Below are positions 29,553-38,859 of a DNA stretch of 64,000 bases, in pieces. Each line of letters starts with the position of its first letter. The stretch's first letter is position 1. The notes beneath the pieces were generated by a model that was not told the DNA's origin, did not search any database, and was given only the letters and a program-made list of their open reading frames with translations. Position numbers and translations under genes: made by a program. Origin of the DNA: Lachancea kluyveri NRRL Y-12651 (lineage: Eukaryota > Ascomycota > Saccharomycetes > Saccharomycetales > Saccharomycetaceae); NCBI GenBank assembly GCA_000149225.2, contig CM000694.1, positions 496,001-560,000 on the forward strand, read 5' to 3'.

Positions 29553-30050
29553 TATCGATGTATATACTTTCCCAGTGTAAATTAGTTTACGCCATATACT
29601 TAAGTTTTTTATAGCCTTAAAACTTTGGCACTATTTTGAACTCGTCTTAGCTAAGAGTTAAATGTTTATACGTTTTTTTCCCGGTTGCAATGTATGCCAG
29701 CAACGCTGCCTCAGGATGATCAAATCTTATACTTGATATGTGCGTCTTCTCTATTTTGACGGTTGCATAAACAAAAAACATCAGAATAAACCTCCCTGAA
29801 ACAAAGCCGTAGCCTACATTGTATTTCAGACCTTACAAAAAGTCTAAAATCTAAGTTTTACAAACTTGGGAAACGAATTCAAACCAATGACTTTCAGATG
29901 TCGTAAATGTAATGTGGCTATATTTGAGTAATTATATACGACAAGGTCGTTTAGGGAACGAAAACCAACAAAATCAAGTTAATTTATAACGGATCTATAA
30001 ACTACTTGAGAAGTATCCCTCTTCGAATATCTCAATACAAACTTACAATC
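29553..30050. other. TRE downstream / DAP1 promoter region
   Basis: About 500 bases, AT-rich. I checked it for snoRNA-like boxes and found only a weak GATGAT without a convincing D box. Nothing else stands out. Confidence 0.5.
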
Positions 30051-30506
30051 ATGTCATTTATCAAGAATCTTATTTTTGGTGGTGTTAAAACTAGTGAAGA
30101 CCCTACTGGGTTAACCGGCGATGGCGCTTCTAAGAACGGTGCCGATAAACCTAATGAACCAGTAGTAGAAGGAAAATTCTACCCAAGAACTTTGTATAAA
30201 TACAACGGTCATGATCATGAAAAGATCTTTATTGCAGTTAAGGGGAAAGTTTACGACTGTACTCAAGGAAGACAATTTTACGGTCCCAGTGGCCCATACA
30301 CCAACTTTGCTGGTCACGATGCTTCTAGAGGGCTTGCCTTGAACTCTTTTGAATTGAACCTGCTAAAGCACTGGGATCAGCCTATGGACAATTTGTCCGA
30401 CTTAACTCCCGAACAACAAAGTGCCTTGGATGGTTGGGTCTCTCATTTTGAAAAGAAGTACCCACGCATCGGTGAATTGGTTCCTGAACCAGGTGTGAAT
30501 GTTTGA
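30051..30506 (+). CDS. DAP1: Heme-binding damage response protein Dap1
   Basis: Dap1 is the yeast PGRMC1 relative: a cytochrome b5-like heme protein that supports the P450 Erg11 in ergosterol synthesis. The ATG at 30051 starts [20 protein letters not shown], nearly identical to S. cerevisiae, and gives 151 residues (152 there). An in-frame TTG at 30006 would add 15 residues and is rejected. The b5-like fold includes [20 protein letters not shown], where the conserved tyrosine is the heme ligand in this family, and [13 protein letters not shown]. Confidence 0.96.
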   Translation: MSFIKNLIFGGVKTSEDPTGLTGDGASKNGADKPNEPVVEGKFYPRTLYKYNGHDHEKIFIAVKGKVYDCTQGRQFYGPSGPYTNFAGHDASRGLALNSFELNLLKHWDQPMDNLSDLTPEQQSALDGWVSHFEKKYPRIGELVPEPGVNV

Positions 30507-30619
30507 GTACAGTTACGAATTTCTATGTTATCGCTGTATCCTAAGCTCCAATTAGCTAATTTGCATATGCGTGTTATTTATATAAGGAATAAATTAATAC
30601 CTTTTATTATAAATTACTG

Positions 30620-31618
30620 TCATCCAGTAATCCTACGAACGGTCATCGTCCTGACTGTGTTCGTAGCCTGTGGAGACATCGTATTTAGTTTCTGTACCAT
30701 CTGCGTATAGTTACTAACAGTATTACCTGCTAACCTTGAAATGTCGATGACATTGTTGATTTTCGCATACACGTCATTCGTTTCCTCGTCTAGAGAGTCA
30801 TCGCCGCTCATTTCAGGCATCTTTGCACTGCTTACAACGATGATATTTGGATAGCTGGCCCCCAGCGTTGTGCGGTGAAATGCTTGGCGTATTTTCCAAC
30901 GGGTTTCTTCAAGCTTCTTCCTAATTTTTTTTTTACATTTTGTGTGTACATGTATTCTTCCAGTTTTGTCTCGTTGAACAATTGGAGACTTTCTGGGCGG
31001 TTTTACTGATAATGAGGGGTACTCATTCAATCGGATGGATTTTGCCTGACTAAACTCTAACAATTGTGGGGCTCGCTTATCGTTGACGTTAACTGGAATT
31101 CGGGTACTCTTGATGATATTTTTTCTGTGGTAGTTGACTTTGATATCAGCATGCTTAGAAACGTGTTTTCTAATAAAATGCACACGTTGCGCACACGAAT
31201 TTTTGATACTTCCATCTCTTTTACCCGCTTTCAGTAAACCAGGGTTAAAGTTTTTTAGTTTATATTTTCTCTTGCTGATGTATATTCTTGACAATCTACT
31301 GCGTTGTAAGATTCTTACCCTTGGCGAGGCTGCGCAACCTTTCGGAAAAGATGCGATTAGCAAAGGCTTGTTTTTTTTTGCCGGTGATTCGAGTTCACCC
31401 TGGTAACCAAGTATGTCTTCAATTAGGAGTGGAGTGGCGACATGATCGCTTATCTTCTTTTGTTTATGAGGTAGATTGTTCTTCCTGCTGACCTTATGAA
31501 GCTTATGCAATTTCCACCTCCTTCTTAAACTTTGTAAAGTTAGAAACTTATAAATTCGATGGAGGGATTTTCGAATATATCGTGATTTTGATCTTCTTGG
31601 AGGTGGCGGAGCTCTCAT
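30620..31618 (-). CDS. OSW1: Basic protein in the OSW1 position
   Basis: The frame starts at the first ATG (31618) and has 332 residues. It is very rich in Lys/Arg (for example RRSKSRYIRKSLHRIYKF; CKKKIRKKLEETRWKIRQ). No domain is recognised. S. cerevisiae has OSW1 (278 residues, outer spore wall assembly) between TRE2 and SEC63 in the matching orientation, so position and strand suggest orthology. I could not confirm it by sequence memory. The C-terminal part (VVSSAKMPEMSGDDSLDEETNDVY and on) is the only acidic region. The symbol is a synteny-based inference. Confidence 0.55.
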   Translation of the reverse strand: MRAPPPPRRSKSRYIRKSLHRIYKFLTLQSLRRRWKLHKLHKVSRKNNLPHKQKKISDHVATPLLIEDILGYQGELESPAKKNKPLLIASFPKGCAASPRVRILQRSRLSRIYISKRKYKLKNFNPGLLKAGKRDGSIKNSCAQRVHFIRKHVSKHADIKVNYHRKNIIKSTRIPVNVNDKRAPQLLEFSQAKSIRLNEYPSLSVKPPRKSPIVQRDKTGRIHVHTKCKKKIRKKLEETRWKIRQAFHRTTLGASYPNIIVVSSAKMPEMSGDDSLDEETNDVYAKINNVIDISRLAGNTVSNYTQMVQKLNTMSPQATNTVRTMTVRRITG

Positions 31619-32249
31619 ATCGATATTCAAATACTATTACAATTTCTTAGCAATTTTTTACTTCCAGAGTACCTTGAATACGAGAAAGCACAGGATCAAA
31701 AAAATGGAAGGAAGCAATGAAGTAGAATGAAGACTGTGTTCAGTTAAAAGTTTGTGCTAGTAGATTGATTGACTTTTCTATTTTGTGTCTGCCTATTTTT
31801 CTGACGCTGACATTGTTTGCTGAGCTAAGCAATGCGGGAGTTTAGTGGAAAACGACAATGTACTGCCATTATGATACATGATGATATTGTTGGTTTGAGG
31901 TTTTCGAGTAAAGTCCGAATAAAATTTAGTATCTTAACATGAAGTGGAAGCTGTGAAAATCAGCTGTAGTTTAGTAGATTTACAAAGCGTATATAGGAAC
32001 CGAAGGCTTGCATTAAATTTTAGAAGCGCTCTAAGATGAATATGGAAATATGAACACATCAGAGCTTCCTTGACCCTCACCATAAAAAATTTCAACAGAA
32101 ACTTAAAAAGCACAAGGCTCATGCAAATGTTAAATGCACAATGCTTTCGATATTATTGAAAAAATTCATGTAGAAAATTATACAAGGCTATTTTACCACA
32201 AATTTTTTTTCTCTTTCTCAATTTTGGTGGTTTGTTTTTCATGTACCAC
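31619..32249. other. OSW1-like promoter / MEX67 3' region
   Basis: About 630 AT-rich bases. Short frames on both strands overlap MEX67 or lack recognisable content. No tRNA, LTR or repeat was identified. Confidence 0.5.
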
Positions 32250-33974
32250 TCAAATAAATGCCTCCCTGGGTAGATTAGCCATACTTCCTTGGAACCCCTT
32301 GATGGCAACATCATAATTCCAGCCGCTTTGTTCGGCCAACATGAAGGTGTACTGAGCATTTAATTTTGTTTCTTGATGTAACTTATTAACTAGTTCCAAT
32401 TGCATTTGGTTCAGTTTTGCCTGAACATCTGGTGGCAATTGTAATGTAGATGCAGGTTGTTGCAGTGGTACTGCTGGAATAGGCGCCACAGGAGTTTGCA
32501 TCGCTTGTACCGGTGCCGGGCTTACTTGCTGTTTTACCTGTGGATCCATCCACGCACCGTCGACGTATGGTCTAATAGTTAATAAATCGGAGGCGATAAT
32601 GACACCACCTTGGTTAGGAACAATGACCCATGTTCTATCAAAAGATTTCCTACCAAGCTTGTTATTAGCGTTGTTATTGTAGCCATGGTTGAATCTTCTA
32701 TTTCTGCTGTTCGTATTTGTCGATGGCTTGTTGGCATCAACCTCTGGTTTGCCAGTTTCTTCATAAAATCCATGCAAAGTAATAATAAAGCCTTGAACCT
32801 GTAGATAGCTCCACGCTTCCACAGAATATTGACTTGGTTGTTCTAGTAGAAAATGCTTCGAGTTAGGTAAAGATTTAAACACACTGTCGATAGATTCTTG
32901 ACCCATAGCCAATCTTTGCTGTTTAGTTTTCTCGCTTGAAACCTTGATAATATTACGGGATAAAGGTAGATAATAACCAAAAGTTGGCGTTTGATCGGAG
33001 TTGGGCACGCTAATGCTTGGCACCGAAGAATCTACCGAAACAGAGAATTGTGATTGTGCAGTGTAAAGGCCCATTAACTGAGGTCTATTTGTGTCCCATA
33101 AATTCAAAAAATTGGTTACAAAATCAGTAGAGGATTGACCTAGATTGTTATCTTCAAAAAAGAATTGTTGATTCTTTACCGGTAAAGAATAAATTGATTG
33201 AAGCTTAACTTCATCTCTGACCAAAATGTTGTCTAAAATAACCAATTTAGGGAACAATCTAAGCATCTCAGCACGATACAATGCGTCGGCAGTGATTGGA
33301 TTATTCATCATTAACAATTCCCTTAACTCTTTGAATTTGTTCTTCCAAACTTCTAAACTTCTAAATTTTGAGATTTGGTTGTTGGCAAGGCACAAGTTTT
33401 TCAGATTAGGGTACGTTTGAGCCAAAGTAGAAATGCCGTTGATGTCCTTTAAACTATTGTTCGATAAGTTGATGCTTTCTACGATCAATTGAGGCTCTTT
33501 GGAGGCCAATTTCATAAGTGCAGGAAACATCTTGGACTGCGTCGACATGGAAGAAAACAAACCATTCGTAACTAAATCTGGGTCGTTATGTAAATTGCCC
33601 AAATCCAACATTTTTGTCTGAGGATTGTATCTTCTGTACAGTACATTTTTCAATAGAGTAATAGTGCTTGAGGTGCCACTGCCAGAATTATTATCGCCAA
33701 TGATTTCAAATTTCAAACTATTCCCCGCAAACCTGACACCATTCCACTTAAGTAAAGCATCTGCATCTTGCTTGCTGTTTACGAACCCGATAACGAGCTG
33801 GCCCTCTATATAGGAATCGCTAATAGCAATACGAGTCTTCCTGCTGACAAAATTCACCAAATCTTGTTGAGTAGCATTTTGCCAGCCTCTGACACTTATT
33901 TTAACTTTATTTTGTTGGGAGGCCTGTTGGGCCATTAAGTTCAAGTTATTAGAGTTATGGAACCCTCGATGCAT
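32250..33974 (-). CDS. MEX67: mRNA export receptor Mex67
   Basis: Mex67 with Mtr2 carries mRNA through nuclear pores. The 574 residues (599 in S. cerevisiae) begin MHRGFHNSNN. They show an RNA-binding N-terminal domain (about 24-100), leucine-rich repeats (about 145-260: NLSNNSLKDINGISTLAQTYPNLKNLCLANNQI and on), an NTF2-like domain (about 280-480) that would pair with Mtr2, and a C-terminal UBA/TAP-C fold (LAEQSGWNYDVAIKGF). The proline-rich linker (APVQAMQTPVAPIPAVP) before the UBA domain fits the family. It is divergent from SEC63 over about 220 bases. Confidence 0.96.
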   Translation of the reverse strand: MHRGFHNSNNLNLMAQQASQQNKVKISVRGWQNATQQDLVNFVSRKTRIAISDSYIEGQLVIGFVNSKQDADALLKWNGVRFAGNSLKFEIIGDNNSGSGTSSTITLLKNVLYRRYNPQTKMLDLGNLHNDPDLVTNGLFSSMSTQSKMFPALMKLASKEPQLIVESINLSNNSLKDINGISTLAQTYPNLKNLCLANNQISKFRSLEVWKNKFKELRELLMMNNPITADALYRAEMLRLFPKLVILDNILVRDEVKLQSIYSLPVKNQQFFFEDNNLGQSSTDFVTNFLNLWDTNRPQLMGLYTAQSQFSVSVDSSVPSISVPNSDQTPTFGYYLPLSRNIIKVSSEKTKQQRLAMGQESIDSVFKSLPNSKHFLLEQPSQYSVEAWSYLQVQGFIITLHGFYEETGKPEVDANKPSTNTNSRNRRFNHGYNNNANNKLGRKSFDRTWVIVPNQGGVIIASDLLTIRPYVDGAWMDPQVKQQVSPAPVQAMQTPVAPIPAVPLQQPASTLQLPPDVQAKLNQMQLELVNKLHQETKLNAQYTFMLAEQSGWNYDVAIKGFQGSMANLPREAFI

Positions 33975-34080
33975 AGCTATTATTCTGGGCTTTTTAGCCT
34001 AGTTTACACTTTTGGTTCACACCAGAGGGCCTAACTAAAACAATCATGTGGAAAATTTTTTTTCTTCACTCATTTTGATA

Positions 34081-34093
34081 ATCACGTTATACG
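34081..34093 (+). promoter_or_regulatory. Abf1-type site, MEX67/SEC63 promoter
   Basis: ATCACGTTATACG fits the Abf1 consensus RTCRYNNNNNACG. It lies mid-way in the divergent promoter of two essential genes, a common location for Abf1. Motif match only. Confidence 0.6.
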
Positions 34094-34115
34094 AAATATC
34101 ATATTTTTCAAACAC

Positions 34116-34124
34116 GGTGGCAAA
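34116..34124 (+). promoter_or_regulatory. PACE (Rpn4-type site) upstream of SEC63
   Basis: GGTGGCAAA, identical to the boxes before RPN8 and RPT4. It is 70 bases before the SEC63 ATG and oriented towards it. MEX67 is about 140 bases away on the other side. Confidence 0.7.
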
Positions 34125-34193
34125 AGGGCAACATAGAGCAGTTACACTTCTCATCGTAACTACCTAACTATTAAGTATAAAAGAACTAAAGCC

Positions 34194-36170
34194 ATGCCTC
34201 AAAGTTATGACTATGACGAGTCCTCTGAGACTTGGCCTTTTTTCCTATTAACTGTATTGTTAGTGGTTCTGGTGCCAATGACCGCTATGCAAATTTACCA
34301 GCTAATGTTTGCTTCCGGTGCTGAAAAGAAGCATGAGCAGGGATCTCGGCTAAGTGGCCTGCATGATAGATATACCCCTGGTAGAATTAAAGAGTTTCGC
34401 AAAAAATTTAATACAAAAAAGTCCAAAATTTTTAACAAAAGGTCCCTATTTACTATCCTCGGCTGGATCTTAGTATCTGTGTTGATACAGAGAATTGGCA
34501 GCAACGATGCTATCAAAGAAGCTGCATCAGGTCTCTTTGATCCTTACACTTTGCTGGGTGTTGCAACGAGCGCTACCGATAAAGAAGTTAGGTCTGCTTA
34601 CAGGAAACTATCTGTTAAGTTCCATCCAGATAAATTAGCTAAGGATTTGACCCAAGAACAAAGGAGCGAATTGGAAGAGCAATATGTTTTGATAACTAAA
34701 GCCTACAAAGCTTTGACTGATGAAATTACTAAAGAAAATTATTTGAAGTTTGGTCATCCTGATGGCCCTCAATCTACCTCGCATGGTATCGCGTTGCCAA
34801 AATTCTTGGTTGATGGTGCTGCCTCTCCACTTGTGGTTGTATGTTATATTGCTCTACTAGGGTTTATCCTACCATTTTTTGTTAGTAGATGGTGGTCGAG
34901 AACTCAATCACATACCAAAAAGGGTATTCACGTTAAATCCGCATCGTACTATGTGGATAGATTATTCAACTACAAGCCATCTGAAGTAGTAACAGTTGAT
35001 TTGATTCTTCAATGGTTATCCCATTCAGAAGAGTTCAAAATATTTTACCCTCACCTTACTCCGGAAGTGTTTGAAAATTTGTTGCACGATCACATCAACC
35101 GTAAGAACAGTGGGGATTTAGAAGCTTTTAAACTACGAATTGTAGCTAAGAGTCATTCATTATTATTCGGCCTGCTAGACATTGCCGCTGCCTTTAGAAA
35201 CCTAGAGATATCCAATGTCATTATTGACACTTTCAAATGTATTGTTCAAGCCACACCATTAAGTCCTCATTCTCAAATTTTGCAACTACCAAATGTCGAC
35301 AAAGATGTCTTTTTAAGTGGTTCAGTAGATGACATTCGTACGCTGGGCAAACTCTTTACTTTTGACGATTCGAAAATAGGTAAAATACTAGGCATTGAAG
35401 ACGAAGATCAATTGAAAGACACATTGGCTGTAGCCTCTAATATCCCTCATTTGAAATTGATCAGGTCCGAGTTCAAAGTTCCAGGAGAATCAATGGTAAC
35501 TCCACTGTCAACGCCTCACATTGTTCTTAAAGTTTTAGTTCGCTCTGCTAAGCATAAGTTTTTTGAGCCAACCAAAATTCCAGAGGATATGTGTAAGGAA
35601 CCATTAGACTTTGACAGCCAAAGAGATCCATTTGCTCTTGTAACCAAGCAACCATCTACTCCACAAACATTTGCACCACACTTTCCAGTTGAGAGACACG
35701 GTGGGTGGTGCTGTCTTGTTGCATTGCAAAAGGACGGTAAAATTATCCAGACTCCAGTCATTGCGCAAAGACTTGCATTTGATAATTTATCTAAAGATTT
35801 CGACAAAAGGCTTATTAAAGACCTAGACGAAAACTTTAACCCAGAGGAATGGGAGATTGGAACTATCAAGATCCCACTAGGTCAACCAGCTCCGCCACAA
35901 AAGGGAGACTTTTTCTTTAGAGTGATTGTTAAAAATACAGAATATTTTGGTGGTGACCTGGACATTACGATGCCTCTACAGGTTCGTGATTTGCCAACAG
36001 TAGAAGAAACATCAGATGATATCTACGGTGAAGAGTCGGATGAAGATGACAAAAAAGATGAAAGTGAAGGCGAAGATGACAGTGACGTGGATGACTTTGA
36101 TGATGACAGCAGCGATTACACAGATATTGATACTGATACTGAAGTAGAGGAGGATCATGGCGACGAGTAA
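34194..36170 (+). CDS. SEC63: ER translocon J-protein Sec63
   Basis: Sec63 anchors the post-translational translocon (Sec61-Sec62-Sec63) and recruits the Hsp70 Kar2 to the lumenal side. The 658 residues (663 in S. cerevisiae) have a membrane segment near residues 14-36, a second near 82-100, and a lumenal J-domain (about 116-185; DPYTLLGV ... FHPDK with the essential HPD). A third membrane span (near 207-230) comes next. Then come the cytosolic Brl domain and an acidic C-terminal tail (DDSDVDDFDDDSSDYTDID), which in S. cerevisiae binds Sec62. The stop is only 74 bases from the NAT5 stop, converging. Confidence 0.97.
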   Translation: MPQSYDYDESSETWPFFLLTVLLVVLVPMTAMQIYQLMFASGAEKKHEQGSRLSGLHDRYTPGRIKEFRKKFNTKKSKIFNKRSLFTILGWILVSVLIQRIGSNDAIKEAASGLFDPYTLLGVATSATDKEVRSAYRKLSVKFHPDKLAKDLTQEQRSELEEQYVLITKAYKALTDEITKENYLKFGHPDGPQSTSHGIALPKFLVDGAASPLVVVCYIALLGFILPFFVSRWWSRTQSHTKKGIHVKSASYYVDRLFNYKPSEVVTVDLILQWLSHSEEFKIFYPHLTPEVFENLLHDHINRKNSGDLEAFKLRIVAKSHSLLFGLLDIAAAFRNLEISNVIIDTFKCIVQATPLSPHSQILQLPNVDKDVFLSGSVDDIRTLGKLFTFDDSKIGKILGIEDEDQLKDTLAVASNIPHLKLIRSEFKVPGESMVTPLSTPHIVLKVLVRSAKHKFFEPTKIPEDMCKEPLDFDSQRDPFALVTKQPSTPQTFAPHFPVERHGGWCCLVALQKDGKIIQTPVIAQRLAFDNLSKDFDKRLIKDLDENFNPEEWEIGTIKIPLGQPAPPQKGDFFFRVIVKNTEYFGGDLDITMPLQVRDLPTVEETSDDIYGEESDEDDKKDESEGEDDSDVDDFDDDSSDYTDIDTDTEVEEDHGDE

Positions 36171-36244
36171 AATGGAGCGTATCTCATCAGAATGCATTAA
36201 TGTATATACAGTCAAATAAGTAAAGAACAAAAAGTGTATTTTAT

Positions 36245-36754
36245 TTAAACACGTTTTTTCATTACGAACGCATCGGGCGAGCCAGTAGTATCGCGGTAGT
36301 AGCCTTGTAGAATCTCACCTTCTTGATTGAATCCTTTTTTTTTGTACCACTCCAAAGCAACACTGTTGTCAGTGGCTACATGTACATAAATATCATGTTG
36401 GAAATGATCTTTACATTGTTGTTCGATGAATTCTAATAGCTTAGACCCGATGCCTTTGTCTCTGTAAGCACTCAAAACAGCTAAAACCTCAATATATACA
36501 CCAGCTGGTAAGACACCACCCTTGCTGCTAGGTAGCAGTTTTGCCTTAACAGCAGCGACAGCTGTTTCGCCGTAGTAAGCTAACTTGGAAAAAAAAGTAT
36601 CTTGGGTTTTCTTCTTGTTGCTGCTTTTAGATTCAAACAGTTCCTCGAAAAACTCGTTTGGATAAGAGACCGGTAGTACACTATTAGTGATTTTGGCAAA
36701 AGTCCCCAAGTTATTAGTGTAAATGTTGTCCAAATTGATCAAGGCACGGGGCAT
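36245..36754 (-). CDS. NAT5: N-terminal acetyltransferase Naa50/Nat5
   Basis: Nat5 is the third subunit associated with the NatA acetyltransferase (Ard1/Nat1). The 169 residues (176 in S. cerevisiae) form a GNAT fold with the acetyl-CoA pyrophosphate loop R-D-K-G-I-G-S (about residues 96-102) and ALEWYKKKGF near 130. The yeast enzyme is thought to be weakly active. It is divergent from MRX4 with about 130 bases between the ATGs. Confidence 0.93.
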   Translation of the reverse strand: MPRALINLDNIYTNNLGTFAKITNSVLPVSYPNEFFEELFESKSSNKKKTQDTFFSKLAYYGETAVAAVKAKLLPSSKGGVLPAGVYIEVLAVLSAYRDKGIGSKLLEFIEQQCKDHFQHDIYVHVATDNSVALEWYKKKGFNQEGEILQGYYRDTTGSPDAFVMKKRV

Positions 36755-36883
36755 TCTTGTGTTATTTAAAGTGTTTATCGATATACGTTGAACTAGAGTA
36801 CAACTTTGTCAAATTTCAAGGTTGTTGAAAAATTGAAATTTAACTTTGAAGCATTCCCGAGAACTTGGAGGCCAGAAACTCAA

Positions 36884-38101
36884 ATGTTGCATAACAAAGC
36901 TACTAGGCTACCAAACAACGTCAGGTACTTCCACAAAACAGAGAATTTGTTGGTTAAGAAAGCACTAACCTGGAAGACTGCTATTGATCCAGCTGTTACT
37001 CAATCGCAGGCTGTCAAAGCATTCAAAGAATCCCTTGCTCGAAGCATAAACTATAGTAGTTTCCCCAATCCATCTGGTCGAGAATTTAGAGTACTGAACA
37101 AATTGTTAGAGTATGCACATATAGAGCATGGCGATAAGCGTGTCCAGTTGAGGAAATTATACAATCTCATAATTCAACGCAAAATCAGTAATAAGGATAT
37201 ATACGCCGCGATAGTATCGATACACGATGATACTGTTATCAATGTCGCACAACCAAGAGATCTAGAGCAGGAAAATCAAGATTCTGGTAGCAAACTTAAA
37301 GATGAAGAACACATTTTGAAGATACATTCTCACAAATTAGCATATCTTAATAATGTATTGCAACAAATAGAGAGTGGCAAAGAAGATGAACTATCAACGG
37401 CTGTCAAAGAAATTCTACACGAAAATCGACAACCGAAAAAAGGAGGGGTGCCTATCGATCATTCTGTTAACATTGATCTAAAGTTTTTGCAAGGCTTTTT
37501 AGAGAAGGCAGAGGAACAAAAGAAAGTTGAAGGGCGCCTTGCAAGAGAACAGGAAAAACAGTATAAATGGAATCAAACCGAATCACCAAAGAATTTTTCT
37601 ATTAGCAGTATGCTGTTTGGCGATATTTCAAGCTCGAAGCGATCTCATTCAAACATTCTATCCAGATTTCTTGGATCTTCAAATGCTTTCACGGATAATA
37701 AAAAACATCCTAACATCAATTCTGCATCCACAGAGTTATTGATTTATGATCTCAATAGAAACTCAAAGGAAATTGCACCCATCGAGTCACAAAGTGGCTT
37801 GTTTCACATTAATTATAAAGACTTGTTTGGAGTGATTAACGGTAGTGGTAGATCTCCTGAGCAGATGCTAGATGTGATCAGTAGCTTCGAGAAGGATGGA
37901 TGGGATTTAATTGGTGATATGTATGGCGAGCATGACAGGATCGTATTCCAAAGAGCTACCCACAATAATGGAGCAAATAAATCAGAAAAGAGGAAATCGG
38001 TAAAGGTATTTTTTCTCTCGACTCTCGGGCTTGGTACGTCGTTGTTCTTGGTTAATGAGTACTATGGTATAGCTGGAAGTGACAAAAGCTCAATAAAATG
38101 A
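36884..38101 (+). CDS. MRX4: Mitochondrial gene-expression protein Mrx4
   Basis: The orthologue of S. cerevisiae YPL168W (430 residues), a mitochondrial protein reported in MIOREX gene-expression assemblies; its molecular role is unknown. The first ATG is at 36884 (405 residues). The frame extends upstream to 36806 only through a TTG start. The N-terminus from 36884 (MLHNKATRLPNNVRYFHK) is basic and fits a presequence. A hydrophobic segment near the C-terminus (VFFLSTLGLGTSLFLVNEYYG) may anchor it in a membrane. The assignment is mainly by position between NAT5 and TMA16/REV3. Confidence 0.75.
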   Translation: MLHNKATRLPNNVRYFHKTENLLVKKALTWKTAIDPAVTQSQAVKAFKESLARSINYSSFPNPSGREFRVLNKLLEYAHIEHGDKRVQLRKLYNLIIQRKISNKDIYAAIVSIHDDTVINVAQPRDLEQENQDSGSKLKDEEHILKIHSHKLAYLNNVLQQIESGKEDELSTAVKEILHENRQPKKGGVPIDHSVNIDLKFLQGFLEKAEEQKKVEGRLAREQEKQYKWNQTESPKNFSISSMLFGDISSSKRSHSNILSRFLGSSNAFTDNKKHPNINSASTELLIYDLNRNSKEIAPIESQSGLFHINYKDLFGVINGSGRSPEQMLDVISSFEKDGWDLIGDMYGEHDRIVFQRATHNNGANKSEKRKSVKVFFLSTLGLGTSLFLVNEYYGIAGSDKSSIK

Positions 38102-38155
38102 GAAACTCGGGTCAAATATGACTTTCTATGTAATGTACAAATTTACTGAATTTTT

Positions 38156-38725
38156 TTACTGCATTTCCACATCTTTGCCCACGTTAGTTGGTTTGCTACC
38201 ACCGTGAACTTGCTTACCTTTATCATTGATCCTAATCAGTTTTAAAGTGCTTAAAGACCCGAATGTGTGGTTCCAGTTTCTCAAAAAAATAACATTTTCT
38301 TGGTCAGTGAGATCCGGACACAAAAAACCTGACCTAAATTCTTCCATTTCCAAATCCCTCTTCTGCTGTAAGAGCAGTTGCTTGTTAGCCGGCGGTCTGT
38401 TGGCTCTCCGCTTCTTGTTTAGTTCTTCTAATTCTTGATCATCACGAGAAATAAACTGTTGAATGAACACGGCTGTTTCTTCGTGAGTAAAGGATTCTTG
38501 ATTCTTAAAAGTCTCTGTATTGATGACATCCTGGATATATTGCATACGGGCTAGTTCATTAGATCTACGCTCATTATGTGCTCTCTTTTTTGCTGCAATC
38601 TTGTTTTCACGTAGAGTGGCCCTTGTTAACTTATGAAACTTACGACCTCTGGGATGAACTGTGTGTTTTTTGTTACCACCAGTTAGACCTTTTTGAATCT
38701 TAGATAAGGATTTTGAGACTGGCAT
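38156..38725 (-). CDS. TMA16: 60S ribosome biogenesis factor Tma16
   Basis: Tma16 is a small basic protein bound to pre-60S particles. The 189 residues (178 in S. cerevisiae) start MPVSKSLSKIQKGL and continue with a very basic segment (KKHTVHPRGRKFHKLTRATLR) and a helical region (TFKNQESFTHEETAVFIQQFISRDDQELEEL). The acidic/basic layout matches the family. It lies head-to-tail with REV3, whose 3' end is to its right. Confidence 0.9.
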   Translation of the reverse strand: MPVSKSLSKIQKGLTGGNKKHTVHPRGRKFHKLTRATLRENKIAAKKRAHNERRSNELARMQYIQDVINTETFKNQESFTHEETAVFIQQFISRDDQELEELNKKRRANRPPANKQLLLQQKRDLEMEEFRSGFLCPDLTDQENVIFLRNWNHTFGSLSTLKLIRINDKGKQVHGGSKPTNVGKDVEMQ

Positions 38726-38859
38726 TGCAATGATGTGAAACTTTTCGGTAGCAGATGTAGGGCAAGTAAAATGAGACGAGCTGTAAAAATTTGTTGTCCC
38801 ATTTTAGGCGTCCCAGAAAAAGAAATATTCCCGTATAAAGGTACAATATTGGATATCAT

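Noticed and set aside
30712-30718. TACTAAC on the plus strand within the OSW1-like gene
   Set aside because: It lies antisense in a coding region with no partner signals; probably chance.
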